Shown: positions 1-11,206 of the stretch, one piece after another
Numbering within the stretch: the stretch's first letter is position 1
Layout of the letters: every line of letters starts with the position of its first letter
Assembly: GCF_014529535.1 (NCBI RefSeq)
Contig: NW_023503493.1
Span: forward strand, 5,240,001 to 5,304,000
Reading direction: 5' to 3'
DNA: 64,000 nucleotides
Source: Bradysia coprophila
Taxonomy: Eukaryota > Arthropoda > Insecta > Diptera > Sciaridae
Translations under genes and position numbers: made by a program
The notes under the pieces: generated by a model
What the model saw: the letters and a program-made list of their open reading frames with translations, nothing else
Told to the model about the DNA's origin: nothing
Database searches by the model: none

Positions 1-504
1 AAAACATTGCAGTATTTCAATATCGCGGCAAATCAATTGAAAAATATTCCGGAAATAATTGAACTTTTACCACCGACGCTTTTGATGTTAGATTTGTCTT
101 CAAATTTCGTGAATACCTTAAACGGCAACTCGTTTGAAAGGTTCAAAAATTTGGCTTACCTAAATATGAGCCGCTCAAACTTGACAGATATCAAATTCAA
201 CCCAATCCCATCCAATACTGCGATCAAATTGAGAATTCTCGACGTTTCGCACAATCACCTGAGCAACATCGATTTCTCGTCATTCTCCAGCATGTTTAAA
301 TCGGTGCACCTTTTGCGTCTGGACAACAACGAACTCACTGAGATCGATAGTCTTCATCCGTCCGATTTTCCGGAGCTTTTTTATTTGAGCTTAGCAAACA
401 ATCGATTCCCTTGTGGCTACTTGGACACATTCTTAACCAAATGGACCAAATTGAAGATCATCGACATGCCATCGGATCAGTACGATAACAAGTGTCAGAT
501 TTGA
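1..504 (+). CDS. Leucine-rich-repeat protein, C-terminal part (5' end outside window)
   Basis: The frame is open from the first base to a TGA at 502-504, giving 167 residues. It reads as successive LRRs of about 24 residues with typical LxxLxLxxNxL cores: LMLDLSSN, LAYLNMSRS, LRILDVSHNHL, LLRLDNNEL, LFYLSLANN. LRR domains are protein-interaction modules common in insect secreted or membrane receptors. The tail contains two cysteines, one after the last repeat and one three residues from the end, suggesting a short C-terminal cap. No membrane segment is seen in this portion. No ATG start lies in the visible frame, so the gene begins upstream of the window. An AATAAA lies 110 bp after the stop. 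I cannot name the specific family member. Confidence 0.85.
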   Translation, partial: KTLQYFNIAANQLKNIPEIIELLPPTLLMLDLSSNFVNTLNGNSFERFKNLAYLNMSRSNLTDIKFNPIPSNTAIKLRILDVSHNHLSNIDFSSFSSMFKSVHLLRLDNNELTEIDSLHPSDFPELFYLSLANNRFPCGYLDTFLTKWTKLKIIDMPSDQYDNKCQI

Positions 505-613
505 AAATGCTTCCATTGAAGTGGAATGAAGTTGCACACAAATTAGCATTAGTGTAGAATGGTAGCTTTATTCACGCCTTTATGTTATACCACCATTTTG
601 CACCTCTTTTCCG

Positions 614-619
614 AATAAA
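614..619 (+). terminator. Polyadenylation signal of LRR gene
   Basis: Canonical AATAAA 110 bp downstream of the LRR stop codon. Confidence 0.6.
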
Positions 620-783
620 AAGATATTTGAAAGCTAACAGTGTGTGGTTTCAAGAATTATTTGTTCGATAACGAGCCAATTATGCTAAGTCAGCAGGCCG
701 AAACATAAATGGAAAGTGTTACCTTTGTTACGAAACACATACCCTAAGGCCGAAAGCACACGAGCAATTTCGTTGAGATCGAC

Positions 784-951
784 AATTCACACCGCAAGTG
801 TGTGCCTAAAATTTGAATTTCAAGTGAACGAGTCGATGAAAAAGTGAACCGAAAAATTCTTTTCAATGTTTTCTTGTATGAAAATGCGTTAGATTTAGAA
901 GGAATTTCGCACGTTCCATTTTGAATTTCGACCGCACTTATGGCGTGAATT
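784..951. mobile_element. MITE, family 'AATTCACRCCGCAAGTGTG'
   Basis: Terminal inverted repeats: AATTCACACCGCAAGTGTG on the left against CGCACTTATGGCGTGAATT on the right, about 168 bp long. A second, better-conserved copy lies at 9361-9522. No coding capacity and no clear target duplication. Confidence 0.6.
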
Positions 952-1142
952 GTGCAGAGTTTTCCATTGTAATCCGATATTCACCACAGGCTAAACATAA
1001 TGGAAAATTCAGCATAAAATTGCTCGTTTTGTTTTGGATTAAAATGGTTTAGCAAATTCTCTACAGTAACAGTAGCTACCACGGCAGTGGTCTAAGAAGA
1101 CCAGGCAAATCGAAATCGTTTTTTTCGCAGAGAGTTGATACG

Positions 1143-1430
1143 CCCAAAGTATATAAACACTGAAGGTAACGCAAATCCTCAGGGAATAGCAAGAAATGCG
1201 GACCCCAAGTTTCGGGGGGTGAATATAAGATTTGTTATGTTGCATCCGTGACGTTTGGCGCGATAATGTTGTTGGAAGTGTGTTGTATAGTATTGTGTTT
1301 TGGCATGTGTTGCAACCTAACAAAGTAAATTTGACTTGTGTCCAACATTATAAAAACTATATTCACCCGAAAGTAGGGGTTCGTGTGTTCTTGCGGATTT
1401 ACGTTACCTTCAGTGTTTATATACTTTGGG
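1143..1430. mobile_element. MITE with long inverted termini, 'CCCAAAGTATATAAACACTG' family
   Basis: The left terminus CCCAAAGTATATAAACACTG is mirrored by CAGTGTTTATATACTTTGGG at the right. Complementarity continues through GAAGGTAACG and patchily inward. A third partial copy of the right end lies at about 1548-1624. A diverged relative with CCAAAG/CTTTGG ends is at 21922-22237 and a fragment is near 48345-48405. Confidence 0.65.
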
Positions 1431-2997
1431 TACTCCGGGTGCCATCGTCATATTTTCTTGTCACAAATGTTGTTGCACCTGCTGGAATCGAATGCACTTC
1501 ACCACTAGCTGCAACTTAACGCAAAAAAATTCAATATTCAACATAACGAAACTAAATTCACCTGAAAGTAGGGATCCGTGCGTAACTGCACTTTCGTCTC
1601 ACCTTCAGTGTTTATATACTTTGGTTATGCACCGATGCCTACTATAGTTTCGTTATGTTGCACACATATCGGATTCACTTGAGTCAAATCGCAGCTTAGT
1701 GGTGAGGTGAATTTGGTTCCATACCACCTCTTACCTCGAGCATAACTGTATTTATTTAATCGTTACGTTACGACATTGCGGAAAATGTTGAATGCTTTGA
1801 AAGAAACCATTTATGGATGAGCTGAAAGTACCTTTACCTTCAAATATGACGCTTTTCGTTTGCCTGTTAGATCAAGATACTCATTTGGAAAAGGTGTAAT
1901 TGATCTGGTTGACTCGACTCGAACCTAATCGATAAAAATCATTTGGAAACACAGCTCGACTCCTAGACATGAACAATGTTCATTGAACGTATAAGAACTA
2001 TTCGGAGGTTTATGCATTTCTTGGTGTGAATAAAAACACACAACACTTGCAATCGTACACGCATGCATGCTTGAAAATTTGTAGGCTTTTCGCCGTTGGA
2101 AAAATGAGTATTCGTGCTCGGAGCAGTGCTATGCTTTGAAAATGTTTTTCTCATAGTCATATTCTCATGTCAGCTCCAACTTCAGGAGCCTTGGTTGTAA
2201 AAAAAACGTTGTGTTGACCTTGGGAAAAAAATTAATTTTTTCGGGTGACTTCTTGCCCTCGCTACACTCTGACCACAAACAACACCATCGAAATGAAATT
2301 TCCAACTTTGTTTCCCTTGGTGAGTAAAATACTATTTCAATTGTTACTTGGTCCCTGCATAAAATATCTCATGCAACTGGTTGACCCGGTCATCTCGAAT
2401 CGAGTCGGGTCTATAGACAAAAAAAACGTTTTTGGGTAGTACCATAGCACTATCTCCTAGCATTAACTCTCGTATGACAGATGTAAAAAAAAACATCCAA
2501 ATTTTGATACATGTATGCGCATACTGTTGGTTTCAACTCACACCAAGAAAGCATGCGTCAACGAAATAAATGCAACGGCCGGAACACCAACTTCGAAAGG
2601 GCACCTTAACCTTGTCTACAATCATCATAAACCGGCTCGCTTCGTCACTTTGTCAAGGAGATGCTACTCTTCGAAAATTGTGGAGTTTTGACTTTTAACT
2701 GCTATTGGTCCACTACTATTTGCTGATGAACTGAGTCATTTCGCACCTCTTTCATTTTGAAATTTGATGATGTTCGATGTCGATGACATGCAATTGTAGG
2801 CAAACTTTCATTTTGAACAGAATTGGGATCGCTGTACTTAAAACCTTTCAGAATCATCTGTTAGCACCGGAAGATATGATAAGCGACGACCATCTCGGTT
2901 TCTAAGACTAACGAATAACTTTGTTTGAGAGATGATCGATTCGGCGAATGAGGAGTAATGAAACGCACCAATTTCTCTCGCGAACCTTTGATGGCAT

Positions 2998-3003
2998 TTT
3001 ATT
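2998..3003 (-). terminator. Polyadenylation signal of minisatellite-rich gene
   Basis: AATAAA on the minus strand, 88 bp beyond the stop codon at 3091-3093. Confidence 0.5.
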
Positions 3004-3090
3004 TTGCGTTAAAAAAATAACAATTCAAAATTGAGTGCCCGATAAAAAGTCCCGAGCGTACGGAAAACATATTTTGAAACAAATAATAAA

Positions 3091-6000
3091 TTATTCGGAA
3101 TCCAGTCGTTTGTCACGCATTGCGATAGACTTCAATATTCGCACCAATGGCGGATTATCACTGGCTAGTGACTGGATTTCGTGGTAAATCATTTTGTACG
3201 GGCCAATATCGCTGATATCGGACCGGGAATATTTGTTGAACATATCAACCAAAATGTTCAGCAATTTTGGTTGTGGATTCTCGGACAGGCGACTCAATAG
3301 CGACAAAATATGCTGCGAATCGATATTCGCGAGTGGATAGAAGTCTTCCAGCATTTGTTGAAACAATTCCGGATCCTCGCGGACGATGATATTCAAGATG
3401 TATGTGCAAGAAATCGTACTTTTACAACTGCCTTTGGCGATCTCGGACAAAGCCTCCACCTTTCGCATACCCAGCCGAATGCAAGCACGATAAATATGAC
3501 TGTAAAACGACTTCTTATTGTGCTGGTCACAATGCTCAACGGCGGCTATTAATTCGGACTTCAACTTCCGAATGCTGAATATCTCGCACACGGTCGGAAA
3601 GTAATTGATGAACGCCATTCGAACTCTCACAATAAACGACGAGTACAGAGTCAGTACGGTTTCGGTGGGGAAAAATTTCAACTTCTTGAGTACCTCGTCC
3701 CCAGTCGGCAACTTGTGATTCTTTCGACAGGTATTTTCAGTACAAGCCTCATCAGCCAAGTAACTGAAGCATATCCGATTCAGTAAATATTGCACTTGCT
3801 GCTTAAGCAATTCAATTTGGTCGGTGGTTGCAGGTTGCTTCAAATGATCCGGTGGAGGTCTCACACCAATCAATGGCATTACTACCGTATTGGCTTGTCT
3901 GTCTGTTGGTAGAGATGGCACATTTATCGATAGGATTGCTGGCCTTAACTCTTCTGTTGTAGTGGGTTGTGGCTCAACAACATTTACAGGAGCGGAAGTA
4001 AACTGCTTTGATTCAATCGATTTCAATGACAACGACCGGGTGACAACGCGTGTGTCTCTCTTATTTCTCGCTGCTTTAATCCCACTGTTATTGCGACTTT
4101 CGATACGAGGCTCGAGTCTGAGGTCAATGGCGACTGGTGGAGTGGTTTCAGTGTCGACTGGTGGAGTGGTTTCAGTGTCGACTGGTGGAGTGATTTCAGT
4201 GTCAACTGGTGGAATGGTTTCAGTGTCAACTGGTGTAGTGGTTTCAGTGTCAACTGGTGGAGTGGTTTCAGTGTCGACTGGTGGAATGGTTTCAGTGTCA
4301 ACTGGTGGAGTGGTTTCAGTGTCGACTGGTGGAGTGGTTTCTGTGTCGACTGGTGGAGTGATGTTTGTGTCGATTGTCGGAATGATGTCGACTGGTGGAG
4401 TGGTTTCAGTGTGGACTGCGGTAGTGATGTCTACTGCGGAAGTGATGTCTACTACGGGAGTGACGTCTACCGTGGAAGTGATGTCTACTGAGCGAGTGAG
4501 GTCTACTGTGGGAATGATGTCCACTGCGGAAGTAATGTCTGTGTCGACTAGTGGAACGATTCTTTTGTCGCCTGGTGGACTGATGTCAGGGTCAACTGGT
4601 GGACCGATATCAGTGTCGATTAGTGAAATGACATCATTTGGTCGAGTGATGTCTGTGTCAACTGATGAAGTGATGCTTTTTCTGTAAAATTAATTTTAAT
4701 TTGTAACGAAAACGTCTTAAGAATATGAGAGAGCGATCGGAAATTAGCGCCTTTAATTCAATGGAATTCTCGAAGATACAAACAAAACCGAAAATGGTAA
4801 AACTCCTCCGTGCATTTCTATTCGAATGGGATCGGGGAATACTAACTCGAATTGAATCTGTAGTTGTATAGCAAATGTACGAAGATTTAAAGATTTTATT
4901 CGCTGGAATGGTTTACAGGAAAAAACTTACGTTTGATGTGATGACGTATTGGAGAGCTTATCATCCTCGTCGTCCTCATCTTCTGAAGGCTCATAGTCCA
5001 AATCGGTTGAATAATTATCGAAATTCCAATTCGTAGATGTTACAGTGCGTTGCGGGACCATCACTTCTTGAGTAGCTTTCATTTCTGGAGGGATTATGGC
5101 CGGTGACGTGACTCGCATATCTGGCGTCACTTCGACCATCGGCTCAATAACACAATGCTGTTTCTCGGTCGTCTGTGTAGTCATACTCAGTGGAATCGCT
5201 GAATCAACGGTTTGTGAAGCGGATGGAGTGCTGTAATTATTATTTGCCATTTAGAAAGGAAACGAAAGCAACGACACAAAAATCATCGAATTTCCATTAT
5301 TCGCAACGCAACCAAACTGTAAAGAAGAACTTGATACTTACGAGTCTACAGCCGCACCTCCAGAACGATAGTTATGAGTACAACAGTTGTTGTACACGTC
5401 CCGAACATCGGTGTCAACGTGACTCGCCGGCGTTTGTTTCGGAGTGGAACTGTATGGTGAGGTAATATCCAACGAAAAGCTTCCATTGCAGAATCCGGTA
5501 TCGGTCGATGCTGGTGTAGTCCGTTTCATTGACAAGTCCAGTGGTTCACAAACATCGTCTGTCGTATCGTCCACATCGTCCACCGGTTCTTTGTCATAAA
5601 TTTGCTGAGCCGTCCGAATATTTGATGTGAAATCCAAAAATGTGGACAGTTGGTATGCTTCGTCTTCCTGGGATATCGGTGAAGGAAAATCAATGAATTT
5701 TTTGAAGACTTGTTGAAAGGCAAAGTGACTGGTGGCCTTTCGCGGTCTAAAATGTAGACTAATTTGAATTTTCAATTTTGCAGTTGATTTTCAACACGAA
5801 AATGAGGGCGAATCTTGTGCAATAGTAGATGGTAGAAGTTCAGGTTGTAAATTTATGCTTTCTGGACGAATGAGACTTATATATGTAAATCAGGACGATG
5901 TTCTTTACTTGGGACAGCTTTACTGTAGTTAGTTCCTTTTGCTATTGCCATCTAGAAATTATCCGAAACGAACCAACTACCTAACCGAAATGTGACTGGT

Positions 6001-8420
6001 AACTATACAGAAACTGGGTTCACAGAAAATGGGGCATTGAACCGAGCCGAGGGGTCGATAAGTTACCAAACATGAAATTAATTCCGTGGACGAATTGCAA
6101 AATGAACAGTGCAGAACACAAAACCTTTTACAAACGGCCAATCATCTGTAATTGACAAAAAACGTCACCAATGAATGATGATCTCCAGGTTGAGGTATCA
6201 TATACAGTAAAACTGAGGAAGTACAAGATTTGTTATCAAGCGATGCTTGAAGCAAAATAAGTAACAGATCGAATCTTAATGTTCCGTTAAGAAGAAGGTT
6301 AGGTCTTGGTTAATTTCTCTAAGAAAAATGCATGCAGCTTAGGGTGTTCCCTATGATCAGCATCATTTTACGTGTAAAAATTACGGGAACACCCTAATGT
6401 GGCTATTCAGTTGAGATTCATTGCACAGACTCTGACTCATGCTTACCGCACAAAATTATTCTAGATCCCAAAATTAATGTAGATCTTAAGCGTAACATGT
6501 ACCACACACTGTAGGTAACATATTGTTAAAACTAGTGAAGTAAAAGATCTTGTGTGCAATATTCACATTGCATTTCAACAAAAGAAGTAGCAGATTCAGT
6601 GATATCGTGAAACTATCGCTGTTTCTAATATCTTTACATGTCAAACGACATTAACTCGTACGTTATGTGGGACGAGCTAGATTCTCTTAAATTTAAACAT
6701 GAATAACGGAAAAGCTACTTACAATGTCTGACAATATCGGAAGACTTGCGTACTGCAGAAACTCATTCACGTCCAAATTGTTGTCCGGCTGTATTTGCGA
6801 TGAAAGCTCAAGCCATTCGTTGATTGACACATTTTTTTCTTCGATTGAAATCGCCTGTATTTCAGTCGGATTCACTGGTACGAATGGCGGAATTTCTTGT
6901 GTCGTTTTCGGAATTTCTTGTGCAGTCTTCGGAATGTCGTGTGTCGCTTCCGGAATTTCGTGTGTCGCTTCTGGAATTTCGTCTGTCGCATTCGCAATTT
7001 CGTCTGTCGCATCCGCAATTTCGCATGTCGCTTCCGGAACGTCTTCTTTCGGATAAGCTTCCTGTATTGCACTCCAGAGTGAAGAGCGCTGGGCCGCTTT
7101 TTCGATCTCAGTCTGTGCACCGATTTTACGTTTCGACGCTCTACGTTTCGTTCTGTCCACAGTGGATTGTCGTCTCGGTTGTCTAAAGTAATTGTTTCTC
7201 GGCTTCCTTAACCGCTTCACTTTTTGTGGCTTCTCAGCAAAGAATTCGATGTTTTCCAATGGATTCGGTCGGGGATACTTTTTGCGATAATCTTTTATGG
7301 TAATGGCGCAGCGTTTGAGTTCCGGACCATCGTAAAACACCGAAGATTGATTACGAAGTCTGATCATTCGTCGATTGTATGGCTTTCTGTTTCCCGGTAT
7401 TTTCGGACAAACATGAAACACCATCGGATTCTGAGCATCTGGCAAAACATCGAAAGATCGGTCGTATGTGCATTGATTGTTGATAGGCTCCGTCGACATT
7501 TGCTGGCGATTGTTGGATGCATCGAGTTCATCTGCTGCTTGTAAATCGTTTCCGTTCGCTGGCTTCCCGATAAGGTCTTCGAGTTCTTTATCTTCATCGA
7601 TGGATAATTTCGAGCCTTGTCGGTCGTAGAACGTAATGAATCTCCTCAATTGTCCACTTACAGTGCTTGCCGCGTCAATGTCATCTAAGCCAACACAACT
7701 GTCATCGTTTGTTAAGTTTGTTTTATTGGCATCTGCGATGAGAGTAGAACACTTTTGACTTGTTGCATCATCTTGTTCTTGTTGTCCAATGGTACCATTG
7801 TCTGACTGTACAATATCAGGCTTATCGACGTCAGGCGGCCATTCTTCCGTTTCATCAACGGAAGCAGGTAAATCCTTGTCTCCTTTCAAAACTCGCACTG
7901 TTTTTGCATCAACGGAAGCAGGTAAATCCTTGTTTTCTTTCAAAAGTCGCACTGTTTTTGCATCAACGGAAGCAGGTAAATCCTTGTTTTCTTTCAAAAG
8001 TCGCACTGTTTTTGCATCAACGGAAGCAGGTAAATCCTTGTTTTCTTTCAAAACTCGTACTGTTTTTGCATCTGTCGCCTCCTCAATTGTTTTGGCGGCG
8101 CTCAGCAATTTGTGTGTAGAACGTGTGAATCTCAACGACCTCAACAGATGCGGATTTTCCACCACAGTTGTGCGACTCCGCTTTCGACAGTTGAATTTTT
8201 TGACCTTTTCGGTTGTTTCTAGTGGCGACCTTGCGCTTTCTGCAGTTTCGTCAGCGACGGCAATACTTTCCGAAAGGTTCTTTTCCGTCTCGATGAGGTC
8301 ATCATTCTCGTTTCTTTGAAGCCATTGAACCCGGCACGAGTAATTAGAATTTTCAAAAAACCGAGCAAAGGTTTTAGCGATCTCCACACTGGTTTCCTTT
8401 TTTGTCTTTTTCAACGGCAT
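3091..8420 (-). CDS. Unrecognised large protein with coding minisatellites, PLDLS motif and CCCH-type knuckle
   Basis: I do not recognise this gene. Exons read on the minus strand: 8420-6723 (ATG, 566 codons, donor GTAAGT), 5746-5342 (donor GTAAGT), 5230-4931 (donor GTAAGT) and 4681-3091 (stop). The last two junctions keep phase exactly (TC|C and AC|A). The first does not: exon 1 ends in phase 0 and exon 2 needs two carried bases, so a small exon or another donor is missing (see findings). The product is about 1,330 residues. Visible features, in order: four 18-residue repeats with core DAKTVRLLKENKDLPASV (7857-8072), basic stretches, seven-residue EATHEIP-like repeats (6886-7055), a PLDLS motif (5530-5544), an acidic SEDEDDEDD segment, about ten PPVDTETT repeats (about 4126-4375), and a Cx8Cx4Cx3H knuckle (3715-3771). 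A roughly 200-residue region predicted helical by eye follows. No signal peptide or membrane segment is seen. A nuclear regulatory role is inference only. Confidence 0.72.
3715..3771 (-). other. CCCH-type zinc knuckle in the unrecognised protein
   Basis: The 19 codons follow C-x8-C-x4-C-x3-H, close to the C-x8-C-x5-C-x3-H CCCH finger known from RNA-binding proteins. It lies just after a short leucine-rich helix and just before the conserved-looking helical C terminus. Metal or RNA binding is inferred from the spacing alone. Confidence 0.5.
4126..4375 (-). repeat. 24-bp coding minisatellite (PPVDTETT)
   Basis: About ten tandem 24-bp units; each encodes PPVDTETT with T/I and P/T swaps. A diverged VDI.. 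version of the same eight-residue rhythm continues towards 4660, so the array has expanded from an older degenerate array. Confidence 0.9.
6339..6397. mobile_element. Very short palindromic element (59 bp)
   Basis: TTAGGGTGTTCCC at the left and GGGAACACCCTAA at the right flank a 33-bp centre. It sits in the first large intron of the minisatellite-rich gene. No target duplication could be read. Confidence 0.45.
6886..7055 (-). repeat. 21-bp coding minisatellite (EATHEIP)
   Basis: About eight tandem 21-bp units encoding seven-residue repeats of the form (E/K)(A/T)(T/A)(H/Q/D)(E/D)I(P/A). They lie in frame near the end of exon 1. Confidence 0.85.
7857..8072 (-). repeat. 54-bp coding minisatellite (DAKTVR..LPASV)
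   Basis: Four nearly identical 54-bp units encoding 18 residues each, differing at V/L and EN/GD positions. They are in frame, about residues 117-188. Confidence 0.9.
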
Positions 8421-9360
8421 CGTGGTTCACCTCAGCACAAAATGGGCGTTCACTTCAAAACGATTTAATTTATTATTGGATTGCGCAATTAACCGATTTT
8501 TCATACCAGCTTATAGAGAAGTGCCAGCTTGTTCTACAAATTGTGTTTTTGTTTAATTCTTTCACACCGAACTCGCGGTTTTATGATGAAAAGAAAATTG
8601 TGACGGTATCACATCGTTTGTTGCTTTAGGAATAAAATGAAAACAAAGAGACGCTTTGAAAGTATTGACTGCCATCTAGGTGCGCAAAAATGTCAGTGGC
8701 GTCGAATCATAGAGCTTTGGGTATCTGACAGGTAAGCGCAAAAGTGTCGCCGATAACTAAGGCTGTACACTTTGGGGAGTTTACAGCTTGGCCGATAATG
8801 ACATTGTGGTGTGTTGGAGGGGTTGGAGGTTAACCCTTTTATGTCAGATTTTCTTATTTTATTCATGCTTCATCTGGTTGCCGCAATCGAGGATCATTTG
8901 TTAATAACAAATTGTTACTGTCATTAACGATATTAGTTAGTGGCAAGCTTATCTATCATGCAAAAAGATTAAGGTTGGTTCGTACATATGTGTGTTTTAT
9001 GGGTTTTATGTCAGTGGAAGCTCGGGGAAAACCCTATAGAGTTTGAAATTAATTTTCTCTATGTTGCCACACAATGTAATGTCAAATAAATGTCCAAGGT
9101 CTTTAACCTGTGCTAGGTCAACACACTCCTATAACAGACACAAGAACAGATTTTTCTAACGGTCATTTTGGCCTCTTATTTTGCATGGAACGTCTGTGAC
9201 GCAATGGCTTATACCAACATAAAAAACTGAATTTATATGAGAATTTTAGACCAATGCGTCGTGTAGGCATCTTATTTAATTCTGTTCTCGTGCATCTTCT
9301 TGGAGTGCGTTGGCTAGGTGAAGTTCTTTTTCACAACGCAAACTGCTTCCAACATTAGTA

Positions 9361-9522
9361 TTCACGCCGCAAGTGTGCCTAAAATTTGAGTTTTAAGTGC
9401 GGAGGTCTTTCTAACGTTACGTCATTCTCATACTCATGAAGTGTTGAAATGTATTTTTCGGTTCACTTTTTCATCGAATTGTTCACTTAAAATTCACATT
9501 TTCGGCACACTTACGGCGTGAA
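9361..9522. mobile_element. MITE, second copy of the 784-951 family
   Basis: TTCACGCCGCAAGTGTGCC at the left is the inverted match of GGCACACTTACGGCGTGAA at the right. The inner sequence AAAATTTGAGTTTTAAGTG also mirrors the right side. Confidence 0.7.
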
Positions 9523-9629
9523 TTGAAGATCCTTTATATGCCTCTCAACAACACACTTTAGGCATCAGAACAAAATTTTTTTAACGGTCAAAATGCCTCT
9601 TTAAAAAAATTAAAGAAAAATTCTGACTG

Positions 9630-9830
9630 TTACTTAATAGACTGTTATGATCAGAGCGAGAAAACCGAAGACTAGTTATTATAACTTGCCTTGGGGTACT
9701 TGTCAAAGTATTTGCTTCTCTTTCAACGTGGTACTTTGAGAGCGAGAGGACAGAAGACCAGTTTATTTTAACTTGCCTTGGGGTACTTGTCAAAATATCT
9801 TCTTCTCTTTCATCATAAAGTGCCCATTCC
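9630..9830. repeat. Imperfect direct repeat, 87-bp period, dispersed
   Basis: CTTGCCTTGGGGTACTTGTC occurs at 9685 and again 87 bp later. A third long copy including AACCGAAGACTAGTTATTAT is found at about 30640-30745. It is a dispersed repeat of unknown class. Confidence 0.6.
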
Positions 9831-9833
9831 ACT

Positions 9834-9948
9834 TAAAAAAAGTACGCCGTGAGAGAGCCGTTAGAGCGCCGTGAGAGAGCAAACTGTCAAATAAACAAAG
9901 AAAAATTGAAAAAATTCAATTTTGTCTCTCACACGGAGTACTTTTTTT
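9834..9948. mobile_element. Small fold-back element
   Basis: AAAAAAAGTACGCCGTGAGA at the left mirrors TCTCACACGGAGTACTTTTTTT at the right with one or two mismatches; 115 bp overall. Confidence 0.55.
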
Positions 9949-10029
9949 GGTAAGAGGAAACTAAGCATAACACTCTATTCAAATCTGTTCTGGTGCCAGT
10001 TTGTAGTGCGTTGCTGTCAAATGTATATA

Positions 10030-11206
10030 CGAGGGGCACCCTAAAAGTTTCGGGAATCGGGTATTTCCGACGCATAAAAGTATTTAATTTGAACATATTC
10101 GTACAACATTTTTTAAGGTAAATAGCCAACTCAGCTCGAAAAAAGCGTGTACTCAGACATTAGGGCTTATCATTAAAAATTGAACTAAAATTTCACGACT
10201 TCGGCAAGTTTAGACCAGGGTTTCTGTTGTTTGGGTCGCAGTATCGATGTAATACCAGCATAGTTCGATAAAAGAATCCTAAAAATATATATCTAAGAAA
10301 TCCTAACAGATTTCATCAGAAATTTCGGGAAAATTGAAAGAATTAGATTCACACGCAAAATCACTGCGAGAGCGGCCCTACAAAATGGATCAGTTTATTT
10401 CTAAAATTTGAGGTGCAACATGGCCTGTTTCCTAGTGAAACAATAGCTTATGTTTCAGTTATGAAAGTCCATCCCTTTCCAGGCAGAACGTTTTTCCGCT
10501 TCTGAGATATTGAGGCCGAGAAATTTAAATCACGAAAAAGCCTGATACTGAAGTCTCACTTTGAGATCACATTTTGCTTGCCTTTGAGTAAAAGTGAGTA
10601 ATTTATAATCGAAAAAAATACATTAAAAATATAAGTTCTCGGAACGTTTTTAGCGAAATTGTTCTAGGACTACACAATTTGCCGAGGGACACTAAATAAG
10701 ATCAAACTGGTTTTATCTGCGTATATCAAATTATTTCACATGAATTATGACTTTTCTGATAGCTGAGAATCCAATGCAACAGCAAAGTACTTTCAGTTAT
10801 CGAAACCGGTTTTTGAGGCAGATCTGTGGAGCTCTGAATCCGTCAACATTAGATGTTTTTAATTTATCGCATTACTACGAAGTGTCAACATTTGAAGGCC
10901 GCGTATATGACTTATTACCATTTAGATGGACCATACTTTACATGTTAACATAAAAATACTTTAATAAAAAATAATTATTTAAGAAAAAATTAAAAACGAA
11001 CAGCACTTCAGAAAATGAATTCTTCCATTTTCAAAAATGGCCGACAAGCCTTTTTATAAATGTTCCTCAACTCACAACAAAATCTTTTTTTACGACGTTA
11101 AGACGTCATTTTACTTAAAAAATGTTGAAATTTACGAATATGTTCAAATTAAATACGTTTATGCGTCGGAAATACCCGATTCCCGAAACTTTTAGGGTGC
11201 CCCTCG
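10030..11206. mobile_element. Non-autonomous Tc1/mariner-like element with about 80-bp TIRs
   Basis: The left end CGAGGGGCACCCTAAAAGTT is matched in inverse by AACTTTTAGGGTGCCCCTCG at the right. Inverse matching runs inward for roughly 80-90 bp with few mismatches, past GGAATCGGGTATTTCCGACG. The element is flanked by TA on both sides (10028-10029 and 11207-11208), as expected for Tc1/mariner insertion. The 1-kb interior contains no frame that I can read as a transposase. The class rests on the TA duplication and on CGAGGGG-type ends. Confidence 0.65.

Larger units (their letters stand above)
505..2997. other. Intergenic, repeat-containing
   Basis: Apart from the LRR 3' UTR this stretch holds two inverted-repeat elements (784-951 and 1143-1430) and a partial further copy of the second ending at 1624. 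I see no coding exon. The open frames at 1039-1647 are translations of the repeat. Confidence 0.6.

Noticed and set aside
1039..1647. Overlapping 70-95 residue frames on both strands
   Set aside because: They are translations of the 1143-1430 inverted-repeat element and its partial third copy; no domain and no splice support.
3890..4687. 265-residue plus-strand frame rich in VSVSTGG
   Set aside because: It is the complementary reading of the PPVDTETT minisatellite; the minus-strand exon has correct splice sites and phase.
6724..8319. Plus-strand Ser/Val/Phe repeat frames
   Set aside because: Shadows of exon 1 of the minus-strand gene and its two minisatellites.
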